A stretch of DNA of 64,000 bases from Emticicia sp. CRIBPO (GCF_009905725.1 NZ_JAAAKV010000009.1:248001-312000); one strand, 5' to 3'. Positions 1-11,000 are shown, counted from the first letter of the stretch. The notes: generated from the sequence alone by a model not told the origin. Translations and numbers: made by a program.

Positions 1-2
1 CG

Positions 3-3000
3 ACATCCAGCCCCTTCCCCGGGTCTGTTTCTTTTGGAGTCTACACCAATCCGGGCGTTTATTACATTAAAACACAAAATGCAGGACTATGTACTTCCAC
101 CGCTGTTGTAAGCGTTGGAACTATTGCTCCCACTGTGAGCATCACCGGTGTGCCCATCAATTCAACCAGTGTATGTACAGGAACCAATGTTCAGATTTCC
201 GGCTCTTCATGTGCCAGTGGTTACAGTTTTAAATGGTCTGATGGAGTAACCACGAATCCCAGAACGCTGTCAAGTTCCTCACAAATAACCTATAACCTGA
301 AAGGCAGGTGCGTAAGAGACTGTAATGTCAACCAATATGCTGAGTCAGCAAACCTAATCGTGACTTTTATTTACGTAGCTCCTCCTGCCGGCACTGTCAA
401 TAAAACAATCTGCCTTAGCGAAAGTGTCACGCTCGACGGCTCCTGCGGCTCCAACACCATCAAATGGTACCAGGCCTCAAACAACCAGGAGGTTGCAACG
501 ATAGTTTCTCCAGCCGCCACTACACAATATTATGCCAAGTGTATTTACAGCTCAGGCCCGTCATGCCAAAGCGTTAATAGCTCAAACATTACGGTAACCG
601 TAAACAGCCGACCAACTGTTACTGCTACTTCTAACTTTGTTGCGGCAACAACCGGGAGTGCCTGTCCTACCAACAATGGTTACCCCAAAGTAGGTCAGGC
701 ACTGAATTTAACAGGTTCATGTAGCAGTGGAACACCACAATGGACCGGCCCTAATGGCTTTGTATCCAGTGCCATGAATCCCGTTATTACTTCAGCAGGC
801 CTAAATAATTCTGGTCAGTACACATTAACCTGTACGAGTTCACAGGGTTGCTCGACTACAGCTTCGACACCAGTTACTGTTTATCCCGTATGTGCCATTA
901 CCTTCACCACCACGATCGTACCTTGTGTGGCGGGAACATCATCAATAGTAGCCAAAGTGTGTAACCGTACTACCGGACTTGTTGTTCAATACAAACTCGA
1001 AAAGAAAAGTCCTGAAAACGTTTACTCTCAATATACTGCTTATACTACCGTTACCCCGAATGCCAGTGGCGAATTTACTATACCTTTACTCCCTGAAGGT
1101 ATTTACAGAGTCACCATCAAAGAAAAAATGGCTGCAGAAGACCCCAATGCCCAGGATTGTATTTCTTCCCCAGGTAATGATATAGAAATCATATGCCCTT
1201 GTCAGAATGTGGGAACCATCAGTTATGATCGCTGGGAAGGCATTCCCGGAGTAGCGATTCCGAATCTGACTGAAAATCACGCGTACAAGCTGGCTCCGAC
1301 AGCTTCTCTCATTCTTACTAACGGGTTTGAAGGGCCGGCAAATATTGCCGATGCTTACGGAGCAAGAATCAGGGGATACATATGCCCTCCGGTTACCGGT
1401 ACTTACTATTTCTGGGTGGCAGGAGATGATCACTCAGAACTTTGGCTAAGCACAGATGATGACCGGCAAAATAAACAGATGATTGCTTTCCACAGAGGCT
1501 GGACCCCTTCCCGTCAATATGAAGTCTATGGAACGCAGAAATCTGCCGGCATTGTTCTTACAGCCAACACGAAATACTACATTGAAGCCCTTCTGAAAGA
1601 CGATGGCGGAGGAGACAACTTGTCTGTAAGCTGGCAAGTGCCGGGTCAGACATGGACCCAACTACCTATTCCATCCAATTTCCTTTCGCCTTTTTGCGAA
1701 CTGGCTCCTTACACCAATCTGACAAGCAACATCAGGCTGGCGAATGATCCGGTAACTATTCAGGTTACAGGGGGTTCGGCAGCTACTCCCATTTATGAGT
1801 GGCTGATCGGGACAGAAGTGGTGGGTACAGGAAACAGTATAACTGTTTCTCCCCAGTTTACTACCACCTATAAAATAAGGTGTCTGAATTGCATCAATTG
1901 TGCAGACGGAACGATTACTATTCCGGGAGTAGTAGCGTGTACCAAAATTTCAGCCAAAAATGCCGGGGAAGGAAACGCTCTTTATGTCGAAAATAACTTA
2001 GACTGGTCTTTCATTTACCAGGGACCGTTCACTAATCAAAGTAATCAGAAATGGCAGATCATTCCGGCAAATTACGGACGGTTCAGAATTGTCTCAGTAT
2101 CATCGGGATTCAATGTAACAGCCAACAATGTCTATTATGTACAATCCGTTAAAAAATCAACGGCAGATAATGGAGGCATGCCGTATGAATGGTATCTTGA
2201 ACATCTGCCGGAAGATAATACCTATAGGATTTCTCACCCATACAATGGCAGGGGATTTGATGTAGATGGCGTTGGGTTCCTTCAGCAATATTACTTCGAA
2301 GGCAATGACAACCAGAAATTCAGAATTGACACCACTTCCTGTGAGGTTATAGCTCCTTTAGTCTGTAATATGGACAAGCACATCACTTTTGAACGATGGA
2401 ATAATGTTCCGGGAAACAATGTAAGTGATTTCACAAAAGACATCCGGTATATGCAGGGGCAAGCTGCTGATTATCTTAATTTTATAGACCTTACCAACTC
2501 TGGTTTATATATTAATTCAGGAAGCGGGCAAGAATACTATGCCACAAGGACACGTGGTTATATTTGCCCGCCTATACAAGGTGAAGCAACTTATAAACTC
2601 TATCTGACAGCAGATAACAGTGCCGAATTATTCATAAGCCCAACCTCAGATTCAGAAAACCCGTCAGCTAAAACAACTGTTTTGCTTAAGGAGGATAACG
2701 GAGGTGACGGCGGGCATCATTTTGTCCCTGCTGAAACCACAGTAACTCTGGTCGGAGGCAAGAAGTACTATTTTGAAATTCTCCACAAACAATGGGTGAG
2801 CGGCAGCTTCGTGAGACTGGAGTGGCAGGCAAACGGTATCCCCAAACAAACAATACCCGAAAACAGAATCTCCAAATACGTACAAGTGGCCGGCCAACCT
2901 CCGCTTTGTGCTTTTGAAGTCAAAGAAGGAGCCAATATGATCGAAGTGCCCGGTTCTTTGAAACTTGGACAAAGCATCATGCTTTCAGTAGTTCCTTCCT

Positions 3001-6000
3001 ATCCCTCAGGAGGAGGAAGCTACTCGTGGACTACCGGTAGCGGTGTAAATGATTACTACCCGACCTCCAATACCTCGGGAGCAGGGTCAACGTCAGTAAG
3101 TGGCAGTCCTGTTTACATAAAACCTGCCAGTGAGGGAGAAAAAACTTACCGGGTAACGGCTACTGTCCCCGGAGGAACGTGCTTTAAAGAATATAAGATC
3201 CTGGCGACCAGCACTCCTTGTGAATGTGAAGGTGATTGTGGCAGCATAAGTACACAGAACAATACTTTGGTGAGCAGCTTTGGTACCGGAAAGAACTATG
3301 TCGTCGAAACCGTCTACCTTAACTCTGCGGGTACGGAAGGCTTGCAAACCATCTCTTATTTTGATGGCCTTGGCCGTCCACTTCAAAAGATCAACGTTAA
3401 ATCATCCAACAACGGCCATGACCTCGTCGCAGCAAATGATTATGACATTTTTGGAAGAAATAACCTCAGTTTTCTGCCATACCCTGTAGCGTCTAACAAC
3501 GGGGCTTTTGTAAGTACCGCGATAAATGACATTAAAAACTGGTATCAGAACTCAGGAAACAATAAACTTAATCTCAACGGCAGTGCCACTAATCTGGCTT
3601 ATTCACAAACAGAATTTGAACCATCCCCTCTGAACAGGCCGGTCAAACAAACTGCTCCGGGTCAGGATGTGGCTGGAAGCAACTTAGTTAATATAGCGTA
3701 TGGGACTAATACGACAGCCGACAACGTACAGTTGTTTACTGTTATCGGAAGTGTGGTGTCCAAAGGTGCTTACTCAGAAGGAAAGCTCTATAAAACCATT
3801 ACTACTGACAACACGGTCAGTCCGGCTCTGGCGACCACTGAGTACAAGGATTTTGATGACAAAGTGATCCTGAAAGATGTAGGCGGCTTAAAAACGTATT
3901 ATGTTTATAATGACCTGATGCAGCTCGTAGGAGTTATTCCCCCAAAGGCTTCTGTCATCGTTCCTTCCAGTTTCACCCTGTTTGCCGCCAGCGACTTTAA
4001 CAGCCTGCTTTTTGAATATGAATATAATGCAAAAGGCCTGATCGGCAGAAAAAGAGTTCCCGGAGCCAACATTGTCAGTATGACATACGACAGCCGCGAC
4101 AGGCTCTCGACAGTCAACGACCAGAAAAACAGTCAGAACATTACAACAGAAACCACCTATGATAACCTGAACCGGGTGGTGAGTATTAAGATCAACGGCA
4201 CTGAAGTGAGCAGAAACTATTACGACAGCTATGCCAACATGCAGGGCAACAATGCTCCTTACGAAAGCAGTAAGTTTTATACCTCTGCCCAGGGTGCCGG
4301 AGTACCTTCAGCCAACACCAACGTCACCGGACTTTCTGTAGGAGGCTGGGTTAAAAACCTGCTCCCTGACGGATCATTCTCCTCCGGAATATATCCGACC
4401 ACGCTTTATTACGATCAGAAAAACAGACTGATACAGATCGCCAATAAAAACCATAAGGGTGAGCTGGATTACACCTCGACAGAACTGGATTTCTCAGGCA
4501 GGGAAGAAGGCACTTATAAAGAAGTAAACAACAGCGGCCGGACCATCACCTACCAGAATAAAACTTTTGATAAAGGAAGCAGGGTAGCGGCCATTTGTCA
4601 GAAAATGAACAACGATGGCTGGCAACCCATCGGCAGATATACCTACTCAGACCTGGGAGAACTCAGCCGGAAAACCCTGGGATGTGACCTTCAGAAAGTA
4701 GATTTCACTTACAATATCCGGGGCTGGATGAGCGGAATGAACAACCCCCAGAATATGACTCCGAATGCCGGTGAGTTTGACTTTTTTGCCATGACGCTAA
4801 ATTACGCAGGTGATGGAAATATCAGTTCTCAGACTTATCGTTCCGCCTACCGGACAGGATTCCATACGGACAATTACGCCATTACAGCTCAACCAATTTA
4901 TACCCATACATTTACGTATGATGCACAGAAGAGGCTTAACGGCTCAAGTCTCGGCCACACAGCCACTCCGAACATTTTTAAACTGGAAGGGGCGGAATCA
5001 GGCAAAATGGGCTATGATGAAAACGGGAATATCAAGAGTCTGCACCGCCTGATTAACGGCGTCTACATCGACAAACTAAACTACAACTACCTGGCCAGCG
5101 GCAGTTCTGTTCAAACCAACCGCCTCATAGGCGTAAGTGACATCGGGGGCAATCCGAACACCAATTACTTCAAAGATGATGCCTCAAACAGTACCAATGA
5201 TTATACCTATTATACTGAAGGAAGCCTGAAAACGGACAATAACAAAGGGCTGGAAATCACTTACAATGCCCTGGGTTTGGTAAGAGAAGTTAAAAAGGAT
5301 AACATTATAGTCAACCAGTACACTTACACTGCCGGGGGCTCTAAAGTCAGAATGACCACTTCTACCAAAAGCTATGACTATATTGGTAATACCGTTTTTG
5401 CAGACAACGTCATTGAATTTACCGGTACAGCTGAAGGACGATGGCTGCCTAAAGAACAATTAAAAGCCTTTAAAGCCGACCCCGCTGTTAACCCTACCGC
5501 CCCTGCATTGTTTGGCAGATATGAGTTCACCTTAAAAGACCACCTGGGCAACAGCAGGGTATCCTGCCGCTGTCTTGAACGGGAAAATGCCACCAACGCT
5601 TCCCAGACATATCCTTTAGTGGTCACCAACGAGTTTCAGTACGACCCCTGGGGTGTAAATATTGAAAAAGAAATTTTGGCAAGTCCGAATCAATTTGATA
5701 AATTTACTCCGGGTGATCGGTACAAGTACAATGGAAAAGAGTTTGTGGCAGATGCGGGCTTGTATGATTATGGAGCGAGGATGTATGATGCGGTGATTGG
5801 GAGATGGGGAGGGATTGATCCTTCTTCAGAAAAATACATTGGTGTATCACCATACAATTATGTATTAAACAACCCATTAAGAATAATTGATCCAGACGGC
5901 AAAGATATCATTATTTTGTTTTATGCTAATAACGAAAGAAAAGGGAGTGAGGAATTTAGAAAAGCAGCTGAAACAAGAAGAAAAGAAATTGAAAAAAGTG

Positions 6001-6560
6001 AAAACTTTAATACGAAAAAAGACAAAGTTGTTATAGTAGGATATGACAAAGTTGAGCAGTTAAAAGAGTTTACAAATAATGTATTAAGCGAGTTTGGTGA
6101 GAAATATGGTAAAACATCAGAAGTAAGTATTTGGTCACATGCTTCAGCAATAGATGGGCCAATTGGCAGATTACCGAATGAAAAATACCCTGCTTCTTCA
6201 AATCCGCAAGATAGGTTTCAAATGTCTGATGACGGATGGTCACAGATAAACTTCAATTTCAAAGAAAATGGAGCAAGTATAAATTTTTATGGGTGTAATA
6301 CCTGTGCAGTTGGTTTCGCAAATCCGTTTGGAAAAAGAATCTCAGAACTTGATAATTTCAGAAATGTAGAAGTTTCTGGCCAGCCATATTCGGCATATGT
6401 TTCTGAGCGTAAAAATTTGTTCTATAACCCGACTGGATCAAATAGAGACAATACTTATTTTGTTTCTCAAAAATACGAAAATCTGACCCCTGTTTCAAAA
6501 ATTATATCTCTAGGTATGTACCCTATGAAAACTTTTAAAAATGGCGTATTGATAAAATGA
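3..6560 (+). CDS. Giant RHS/YD-repeat cell-surface protein with variable C-terminal tip (5' partial)
   Basis: The reading frame is open to the left edge, so the true start lies outside the window; GTG at 135 is only an internal codon. Numbering residues from 135, I see: Cys-rich Ig/PKD-like repeats (1-350); a PA14-like domain (about 358-522, GTYYFWVAGDD); another Ig-like unit; a ricin-like beta-trefoil (about 600-735, NQKWQI and NQKFRI); a second PA14-like domain (about 745-915); a PKD-like unit; the DUF6443-type start of Bacteroidota RHS proteins (about 1040-1160, YFDGLGRPLQ); YD repeats (about 1170-1830); and the RHS core ending in YGARMYDAVIGRW and NPLRIIDPDGKD (about 1865-1923). The last ~217 residues form a distinct tip with WSHAS (about 2000) and FYGCNTC (about 2053). 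By analogy with RHS toxins, the repeats form a cocoon and the tip is the effector. The DNA turns clearly AT-rich from about 5820, as expected for an exchangeable tip. The toxic activity is inferred. Confidence 0.9.
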   Translation, partial: TSSPFPGSVSFGVYTNPGVYYIKTQNAGLCTSTAVVSVGTIAPTVSITGVPINSTSVCTGTNVQISGSSCASGYSFKWSDGVTTNPRTLSSSSQITYNLKGRCVRDCNVNQYAESANLIVTFIYVAPPAGTVNKTICLSESVTLDGSCGSNTIKWYQASNNQEVATIVSPAATTQYYAKCIYSSGPSCQSVNSSNITVTVNSRPTVTATSNFVAATTGSACPTNNGYPKVGQALNLTGSCSSGTPQWTGPNGFVSSAMNPVITSAGLNNSGQYTLTCTSSQGCSTTASTPVTVYPVCAITFTTTIVPCVAGTSSIVAKVCNRTTGLVVQYKLEKKSPENVYSQYTAYTTVTPNASGEFTIPLLPEGIYRVTIKEKMAAEDPNAQDCISSPGNDIEIICPCQNVGTISYDRWEGIPGVAIPNLTENHAYKLAPTASLILTNGFEGPANIADAYGARIRGYICPPVTGTYYFWVAGDDHSELWLSTDDDRQNKQMIAFHRGWTPSRQYEVYGTQKSAGIVLTANTKYYIEALLKDDGGGDNLSVSWQVPGQTWTQLPIPSNFLSPFCELAPYTNLTSNIRLANDPVTIQVTGGSAATPIYEWLIGTEVVGTGNSITVSPQFTTTYKIRCLNCINCADGTITIPGVVACTKISAKNAGEGNALYVENNLDWSFIYQGPFTNQSNQKWQIIPANYGRFRIVSVSSGFNVTANNVYYVQSVKKSTADNGGMPYEWYLEHLPEDNTYRISHPYNGRGFDVDGVGFLQQYYFEGNDNQKFRIDTTSCEVIAPLVCNMDKHITFERWNNVPGNNVSDFTKDIRYMQGQAADYLNFIDLTNSGLYINSGSGQEYYATRTRGYICPPIQGEATYKLYLTADNSAELFISPTSDSENPSAKTTVLLKEDNGGDGGHHFVPAETTVTLVGGKKYYFEILHKQWVSGSFVRLEWQANGIPKQTIPENRISKYVQVAGQPPLCAFEVKEGANMIEVPGSLKLGQSIMLSVVPSYPSGGGSYSWTTGSGVNDYYPTSNTSGAGSTSVSGSPVYIKPASEGEKTYRVTATVPGGTCFKEYKILATSTPCECEGDCGSISTQNNTLVSSFGTGKNYVVETVYLNSAGTEGLQTISYFDGLGRPLQKINVKSSNNGHDLVAANDYDIFGRNNLSFLPYPVASNNGAFVSTAINDIKNWYQNSGNNKLNLNGSATNLAYSQTEFEPSPLNRPVKQTAPGQDVAGSNLVNIAYGTNTTADNVQLFTVIGSVVSKGAYSEGKLYKTITTDNTVSPALATTEYKDFDDKVILKDVGGLKTYYVYNDLMQLVGVIPPKASVIVPSSFTLFAASDFNSLLFEYEYNAKGLIGRKRVPGANIVSMTYDSRDRLSTVNDQKNSQNITTETTYDNLNRVVSIKINGTEVSRNYYDSYANMQGNNAPYESSKFYTSAQGAGVPSANTNVTGLSVGGWVKNLLPDGSFSSGIYPTTLYYDQKNRLIQIANKNHKGELDYTSTELDFSGREEGTYKEVNNSGRTITYQNKTFDKGSRVAAICQKMNNDGWQPIGRYTYSDLGELSRKTLGCDLQKVDFTYNIRGWMSGMNNPQNMTPNAGEFDFFAMTLNYAGDGNISSQTYRSAYRTGFHTDNYAITAQPIYTHTFTYDAQKRLNGSSLGHTATPNIFKLEGAESGKMGYDENGNIKSLHRLINGVYIDKLNYNYLASGSSVQTNRLIGVSDIGGNPNTNYFKDDASNSTNDYTYYTEGSLKTDNNKGLEITYNALGLVREVKKDNIIVNQYTYTAGGSKVRMTTSTKSYDYIGNTVFADNVIEFTGTAEGRWLPKEQLKAFKADPAVNPTAPALFGRYEFTLKDHLGNSRVSCRCLERENATNASQTYPLVVTNEFQYDPWGVNIEKEILASPNQFDKFTPGDRYKYNGKEFVADAGLYDYGARMYDAVIGRWGGIDPSSEKYIGVSPYNYVLNNPLRIIDPDGKDIIILFYANNERKGSEEFRKAAETRRKEIEKSENFNTKKDKVVIVGYDKVEQLKEFTNNVLSEFGEKYGKTSEVSIWSHASAIDGPIGRLPNEKYPASSNPQDRFQMSDDGWSQINFNFKENGASINFYGCNTCAVGFANPFGKRISELDNFRNVEVSGQPYSAYVSERKNLFYNPTGSNRDNTYFVSQKYENLTPVSKIISLGMYPMKTFKNGVLIK

Positions 6561-7006
6561 AACAACTCACCAAAAAAGCCCTGTTAATATTATCGCTAAT
6601 AATATTAACTATTATAATTTACAATAAACGGCATCGACCTGCTGTCCGGATTTCCAATACTATTGACAAAAATGATATTAAAATCAAAATATGTGGTGAG
6701 AATTTTGTACCACAATATATTTACAAAAATGGATATTCAAAATCCTTTCCTAACTTAGGATACGGTTGTAAAATAATACTAATATATAAAGATAGTTTGT
6801 ATAAGATTACAGGTATTTATATTTCTCCAGAGGAAGAAAATAAAACCCCTTCTATTTCTTTTGATTTTTTCAGAGAAAATGACAAAGTAAAATGCAATTT
6901 CAAATGCTCTGGATTAATGATTAATAACCTCGAAGAAGTATTAGTTTTAGACCAGTCGGCTCTTTCGACTAGCAAAATTCCGGAGTGCACCTTTAAGGAA
7001 AAATAA
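6557..7006 (+). CDS. Small membrane-anchored protein, candidate immunity partner of the RHS tip
   Basis: This 149-residue protein starts in the ATGA that contains the stop codon of the RHS gene, a 4-base overlap suggesting translational coupling. Residues 8-22 form one hydrophobic segment after a Lys-rich start, so it is either anchored in the inner membrane or exported by an uncleaved signal. The rest is a small, hydrophilic, probably beta-rich domain (KIILIYKDSLYKITG, SISFDFF) with cysteines near positions 45, 73, 110, 115 and 146. I do not recognise a family. Its position directly after a variable RHS tip, its AT-rich composition matching the tip, and its small size are the usual features of an immunity gene; that role is inference only. 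It could also be an accessory lipoprotein or an unrelated hypothetical. Confidence 0.75.
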   Translation: MKQLTKKALLILSLIILTIIIYNKRHRPAVRISNTIDKNDIKIKICGENFVPQYIYKNGYSKSFPNLGYGCKIILIYKDSLYKITGIYISPEEENKTPSISFDFFRENDKVKCNFKCSGLMINNLEEVLVLDQSALSTSKIPECTFKEK

Positions 7007-7117
7007 CAGTATGATACTTTCAAACTTGAACCGACAAAAATTCTATCCTATGGTAACAATAAAGCTAACAGGCAATTCTCTTAAAATAATGATTTATTTG
7101 ACAGCAATATAGACAAG

Positions 7118-7202
7118 TACTCGCTACTTCATTCCTAATCAGAACACAATTTCCAAAGAAATTTTGTTCTGCAAGAAACATACTCCAAATTTCGTATTTA
7201 AC
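7118..7202 (+). repeat. Diverged direct repeat, copy A
   Basis: This stretch closely resembles 7748-7834: both carry ACTTCATTCC, AATCAGAA, ACA-TTTCC, ATTTTG, CTCCAAATTTCGTAT / CTTCAAATTTCGTAT in the same order with small gaps. It begins about 110 bases after the immunity candidate, so it looks like the 3' flank of an immunity cassette that has been duplicated. Confidence 0.6.
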
Positions 7203-7225
7203 TTCTAACTTATCTATAATTAAAT

Positions 7226-7666
7226 ATGGTAACTAGAATTCTTCTTATTCTTTTATTGAGTCCATTGCTCCATTCCTGTGAATTCCTCAATCTCAACCCT
7301 TGTTATACTGGAACTTGGGGAGGAGGTTATACCGAATGCTCTCCACATACCATCAAATAAGACGCCGATGAAGTAAAATCACCCTTAAGAAAAATGACAC
7401 TGGTACACTTGCACAAAGATTTTATGAATTTACCGACATCCACTTCCATTATGAAATAAATAAAGGGATGTTACATCTTGCCAAAGTAATAAACTATTCA
7501 CATTATGCTCAGATAGCCAAGACCAGACCGAAAGAAATGAAACTGGATGACTCTGGTCCATATTTTAAAGACAGAAGGTCGTTTTCATTGCCGGGAAGAA
7601 TCGATTTTCCGGAATATCCCTGTAAGAGGAGGTCCTTATAAAGTACTCTACAAAAGAAAATCGTAA
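7226..7666 (+). pseudogene. Decayed small lipoprotein gene (in-frame stop plus two frameshifts)
   Basis: The first 44 codons (7226-7360) encode a lipoprotein signal ending in LLHSC at Cys18, then PCYTGTWGGGY, and hit TAA at 7358. Coding character continues: after the stop the same frame reads DADEVK, then needs one extra A in the run at about 7374 to continue as ITLKKNDTGTLAQRFYEF and IHFHYEINKGMLHLAKV; one T too many at about 7607 must be removed to reach NIPVRGGPYKVLYKRKS and the stop at 7664-7666. The restored product would be roughly 145 residues, about the size of the immunity candidate upstream. Both indels lie in homopolymers, so sequencing error is possible, but the additional stop argues for a genuine pseudogene. 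It is probably a displaced immunity lipoprotein; that function is inference. Confidence 0.55.
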
Positions 7667-7747
7667 AAAAGCTCAGATATGCTTTGAAATTCTACTCCGG
7701 TATATCCGGATAAATAGACCTGATATCTATTTCAAAAAATAAACGTA

Positions 7748-7834
7748 TACCAAACACTTCATTCCAAATCAGAATACATTTCCTGAAAAAACATTTTGAT
7801 TTCTCTAAAAAAAACTTCAAATTTCGTATATAAT
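7748..7834 (+). repeat. Diverged direct repeat, copy B
   Basis: This is the partner of 7118-7202. It lies about 80 bases after the end of the pseudogene, the same relative place that copy A has after the intact immunity candidate. The pair therefore brackets the pseudogene, as expected after duplication or recombination of a toxin-tip/immunity cassette. Confidence 0.6.
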
Positions 7835-7947
7835 TAAAATTAAAAAAAGATTGAAAAAAGTACAACCTATTTTATCTTTTGTATGCATTTCAGCCTCTTG
7901 ATTTTACAATAATGCTATTTATTAAATCAGTCAATGTAAGCTAACCA

Positions 7948-8028
7948 GGAATTTATAAAGACACGCTTTTATTATATAAGGGGGTAGCTATTGATAACCT
8001 CGGAGCGGGCATGTCTTTTGATTCATGA
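7948..8028 (+). pseudogene. Possible 3' remnant of another small gene
   Basis: A short open stretch encodes GIYKDTLLLYKGVAIDNL followed by GAGMSFDS and a stop. Its IYKD...L...SFD pattern vaguely recalls IYKDSLYKITG...SFDF in the protein at 6557-7006. It has no start codon and is preceded by an in-frame stop at about 7942. It may be the tail of a second lost immunity gene, but so short a stretch could be chance. Confidence 0.2.
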
Positions 8029-8048
8029 AAATTACCTTAGAAAGAAAC

Positions 8049-11000
8049 ATGAAAAAAATAATTGGATTCTTATTCACATTAATCATTTTCGAGACAGCGT
8101 ATAGCCAAACCGGAATATTTCCCAGAACCGTCCCACCAGCCCCCGAGGCAGGTTCTATTGGAAAATATGGTAACCTTCCGGTTGGACATTACAACGGTCT
8201 CCCGGCCATTTCCATTCCCATTCATAACATCAGCGTCAGAGACGCCTCTCTTGACATTTCACTTTCTTATCATTCCGCCGGTATCCAGGTAAAAGAAGAA
8301 GCATCCTGGGTTGGACTCGGCTGGAATCTTAATGCAGGAGGGGCTATTGTAAGGACGATCCGTGGAAGCGACGATTTTAACTTAAGAGGATATTATAACC
8401 TTAATTATAGTGAGCATCCTGTTGATCCTCTCAGTGAGGGCGTTATTAGCAATCCAAATATTAACAACAATCCTGCTTTTATGTTTAATGCCGCGGCATT
8501 CGGACCATTGGTAATTTCTCAGATACCGGGGCTAAAAAAAAATATATCCAATATAGACTTTGACATTTATGATTTTCACACCACTGAAAATGATGCTCCA
8601 GATTATGCTTCTGATCTATATTATGCAAACTGTGGCCCTTTAACAGTAAAATTCATTATTGTAAAAACTCCGACGGGCAATAGTTTTCAAGCCTTAGAAC
8701 ACCAGGATATTAAAATAGAATATTTTCCGGATTCCGGCTCATTTAAAGCCATGGGGCATTGGCTCATCACGTTGGCGAATGGCACAAAATACATATTTGG
8801 TGATTCCGCAAGTGCCTCAGACTCTTTTTTTACTCAAAAAACTGCTTCGAAAACAATTGAAGCAGACATAAATACAGACCTGTCAAATGGAGGGGAGGCT
8901 CAATTTGACATAGCTTCATCTGATGACAATTATCATAGCGTTACCTGTTGGTTTCTGGAAAAAATAGAAACTCCGTCGGGGGAGAAAATAACATTCGAAT
9001 ACACAGGATCTGCAGAGAATGATGTATCCAAGACTGCTTGGATTATTCAGATCCCTGATCTATCAGAATATAAGGTTGAAGATTTAGGCTCTGGCGGGTG
9101 TGCATCTTCAAGCCTTTACAACGGAAGAAAAATAGTTTCATATATTTTACAAAAAATCCGCTATTTATCTAAGATAAGCTTTTCAAATGGTTACATTCTT
9201 TTTGAAAGAGATAATCTCCCACGAGCAGATCTAACAAATGCTCAAAGATTGAAATACATCAAGGTCTATCAAACTTTTCCGGATCTGAAATTAATAAAAG
9301 AAGTCGAGCTCAATCACGACTATTATGATTCATCGACAGATACCAGGCCGACCTTTAATTCAAAAATACCAACAAACTATGGATTATGGCTAACTGGCCT
9401 TTCAGATAAAGCGGAGAAAAGGCTCCGGCTTCAGAGCGTTGCAACTAAAAATATTAATACGACATTTACCGGACAAAGTCTCAAATATGAATTAATCTAT
9501 AACAACTCTGTTCTTCCTAAAAAAACTTCTTATAACGTAGATTTGTGGGGTTATCCGATAGGAAATATCAGAAACTTATTTAGCTTTATCCCTGAAGTAA
9601 AATGGGATAACCAAGGTATTTATTACTATAATGAAGCTAATCAGACATCACAACTGGTTATTGCTCCATCTAATATATTTTCGGGGAGCAATAGAAACAG
9701 TGATCCTGCCAGTATAGTCTCAGGTATTTTATATAAGATAATTTATCCTACCGGTGGCTCAACTCAGTTTGATTTTGAATCTAACGAATATATGGACACA
9801 CAGGACAATACTATCAAGAAAGGTGGCGGCTGCAGGATAGCCAAAACTATTGACCATGATCAGGTAACTGGAAAAACAACTTCGACCAACTATGTCTATT
9901 CCGGAGGGAAAATAATGTCTCCGGTCAAGAATTTTCTTTTAAATTTTTGTCTTACAACAAGAAGGGTACTGGCTCCTGATCCAAATTGTTCAAAATTTGA
10001 AAGTTTTTTTGCTGTTTGTGGCCCTTTAGGTGGCTACCTTACAACGATGTTCCCAAAGCTTTATCGATATGGTAATGTTATATATCCGCTAAGCAGTGTT
10101 AATTCTTCTACAACTATTGGTTACGATAAAGTCGAAGTGATAAAAGGAGAAAACTCTGATATGGGTAAAACGGGAAAGAGCTCATATCAATTTATAAATT
10201 TAGTCAACAAAATCCCAGATCCAAACTCACAAGGCTTTGTCAATACACCCAGTGCTCCTCCCAGTTTTGAAAATCTTCAAAATGGCAGTTTGACTTCTAT
10301 CCAGGAGTTTGAATTTGATGGACTTAATGGATCTAATCAACCCATGTACAGATTATTAAGCGAAACCAACAACACGTATATTGATGTAGCAGTAAATCAT
10401 TCTAACAACACCAAAGCTATCTGGCAAATGGTGTACAATTTAGAACCGCTGGCTGATGGTTATTTGAATATTCATTATGTCAGATTTGCAGTAAATACCG
10501 GATGGAACACAATAAAAACCTCCACCACGACACTATACAACAGGAATAATCCTCCGGTTAGCACTACTGTAAATTATTTCTATCTGCCGGAGCCTCCTTC
10601 TTCAATCAAACATCATAACCTGGTTAGAAAAACCACTACTTCAAGTAACGGAACCATTTTAAGTAATGTCATGACCTATCCCGGAGACTACACAGACGCT
10701 TCCCTGAATGGATTGAAAAACAACTCCATCACAGGAGTGGTGATTGAAAATAAAACAACCATTGGTGATGCATCAGGACCACTTATCAATGGAAGTATAG
10801 CTAAATATAATGCATTAGGCCAACCGGTTGAAAGTTACAAACTAGAGGTCACAGCTCCGACAACTGTGCCATTCAATGCCGCCAATGTTATCCCGGGAGC
10901 TGCTTATAAGCTAAAAAGTAAACTGGAATATGACAGTGCCAATAACCTGGCTACGGTTTACGGTGTAGACGACAGCGGGAGCCCATTCGGACATACTACC

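Noticed and set aside
1086-1661. Antisense open frames across the large RHS gene
   Set aside because: They lie opposite a clearly coding, domain-rich frame and have no domains, starts with ribosome sites or composition of their own.
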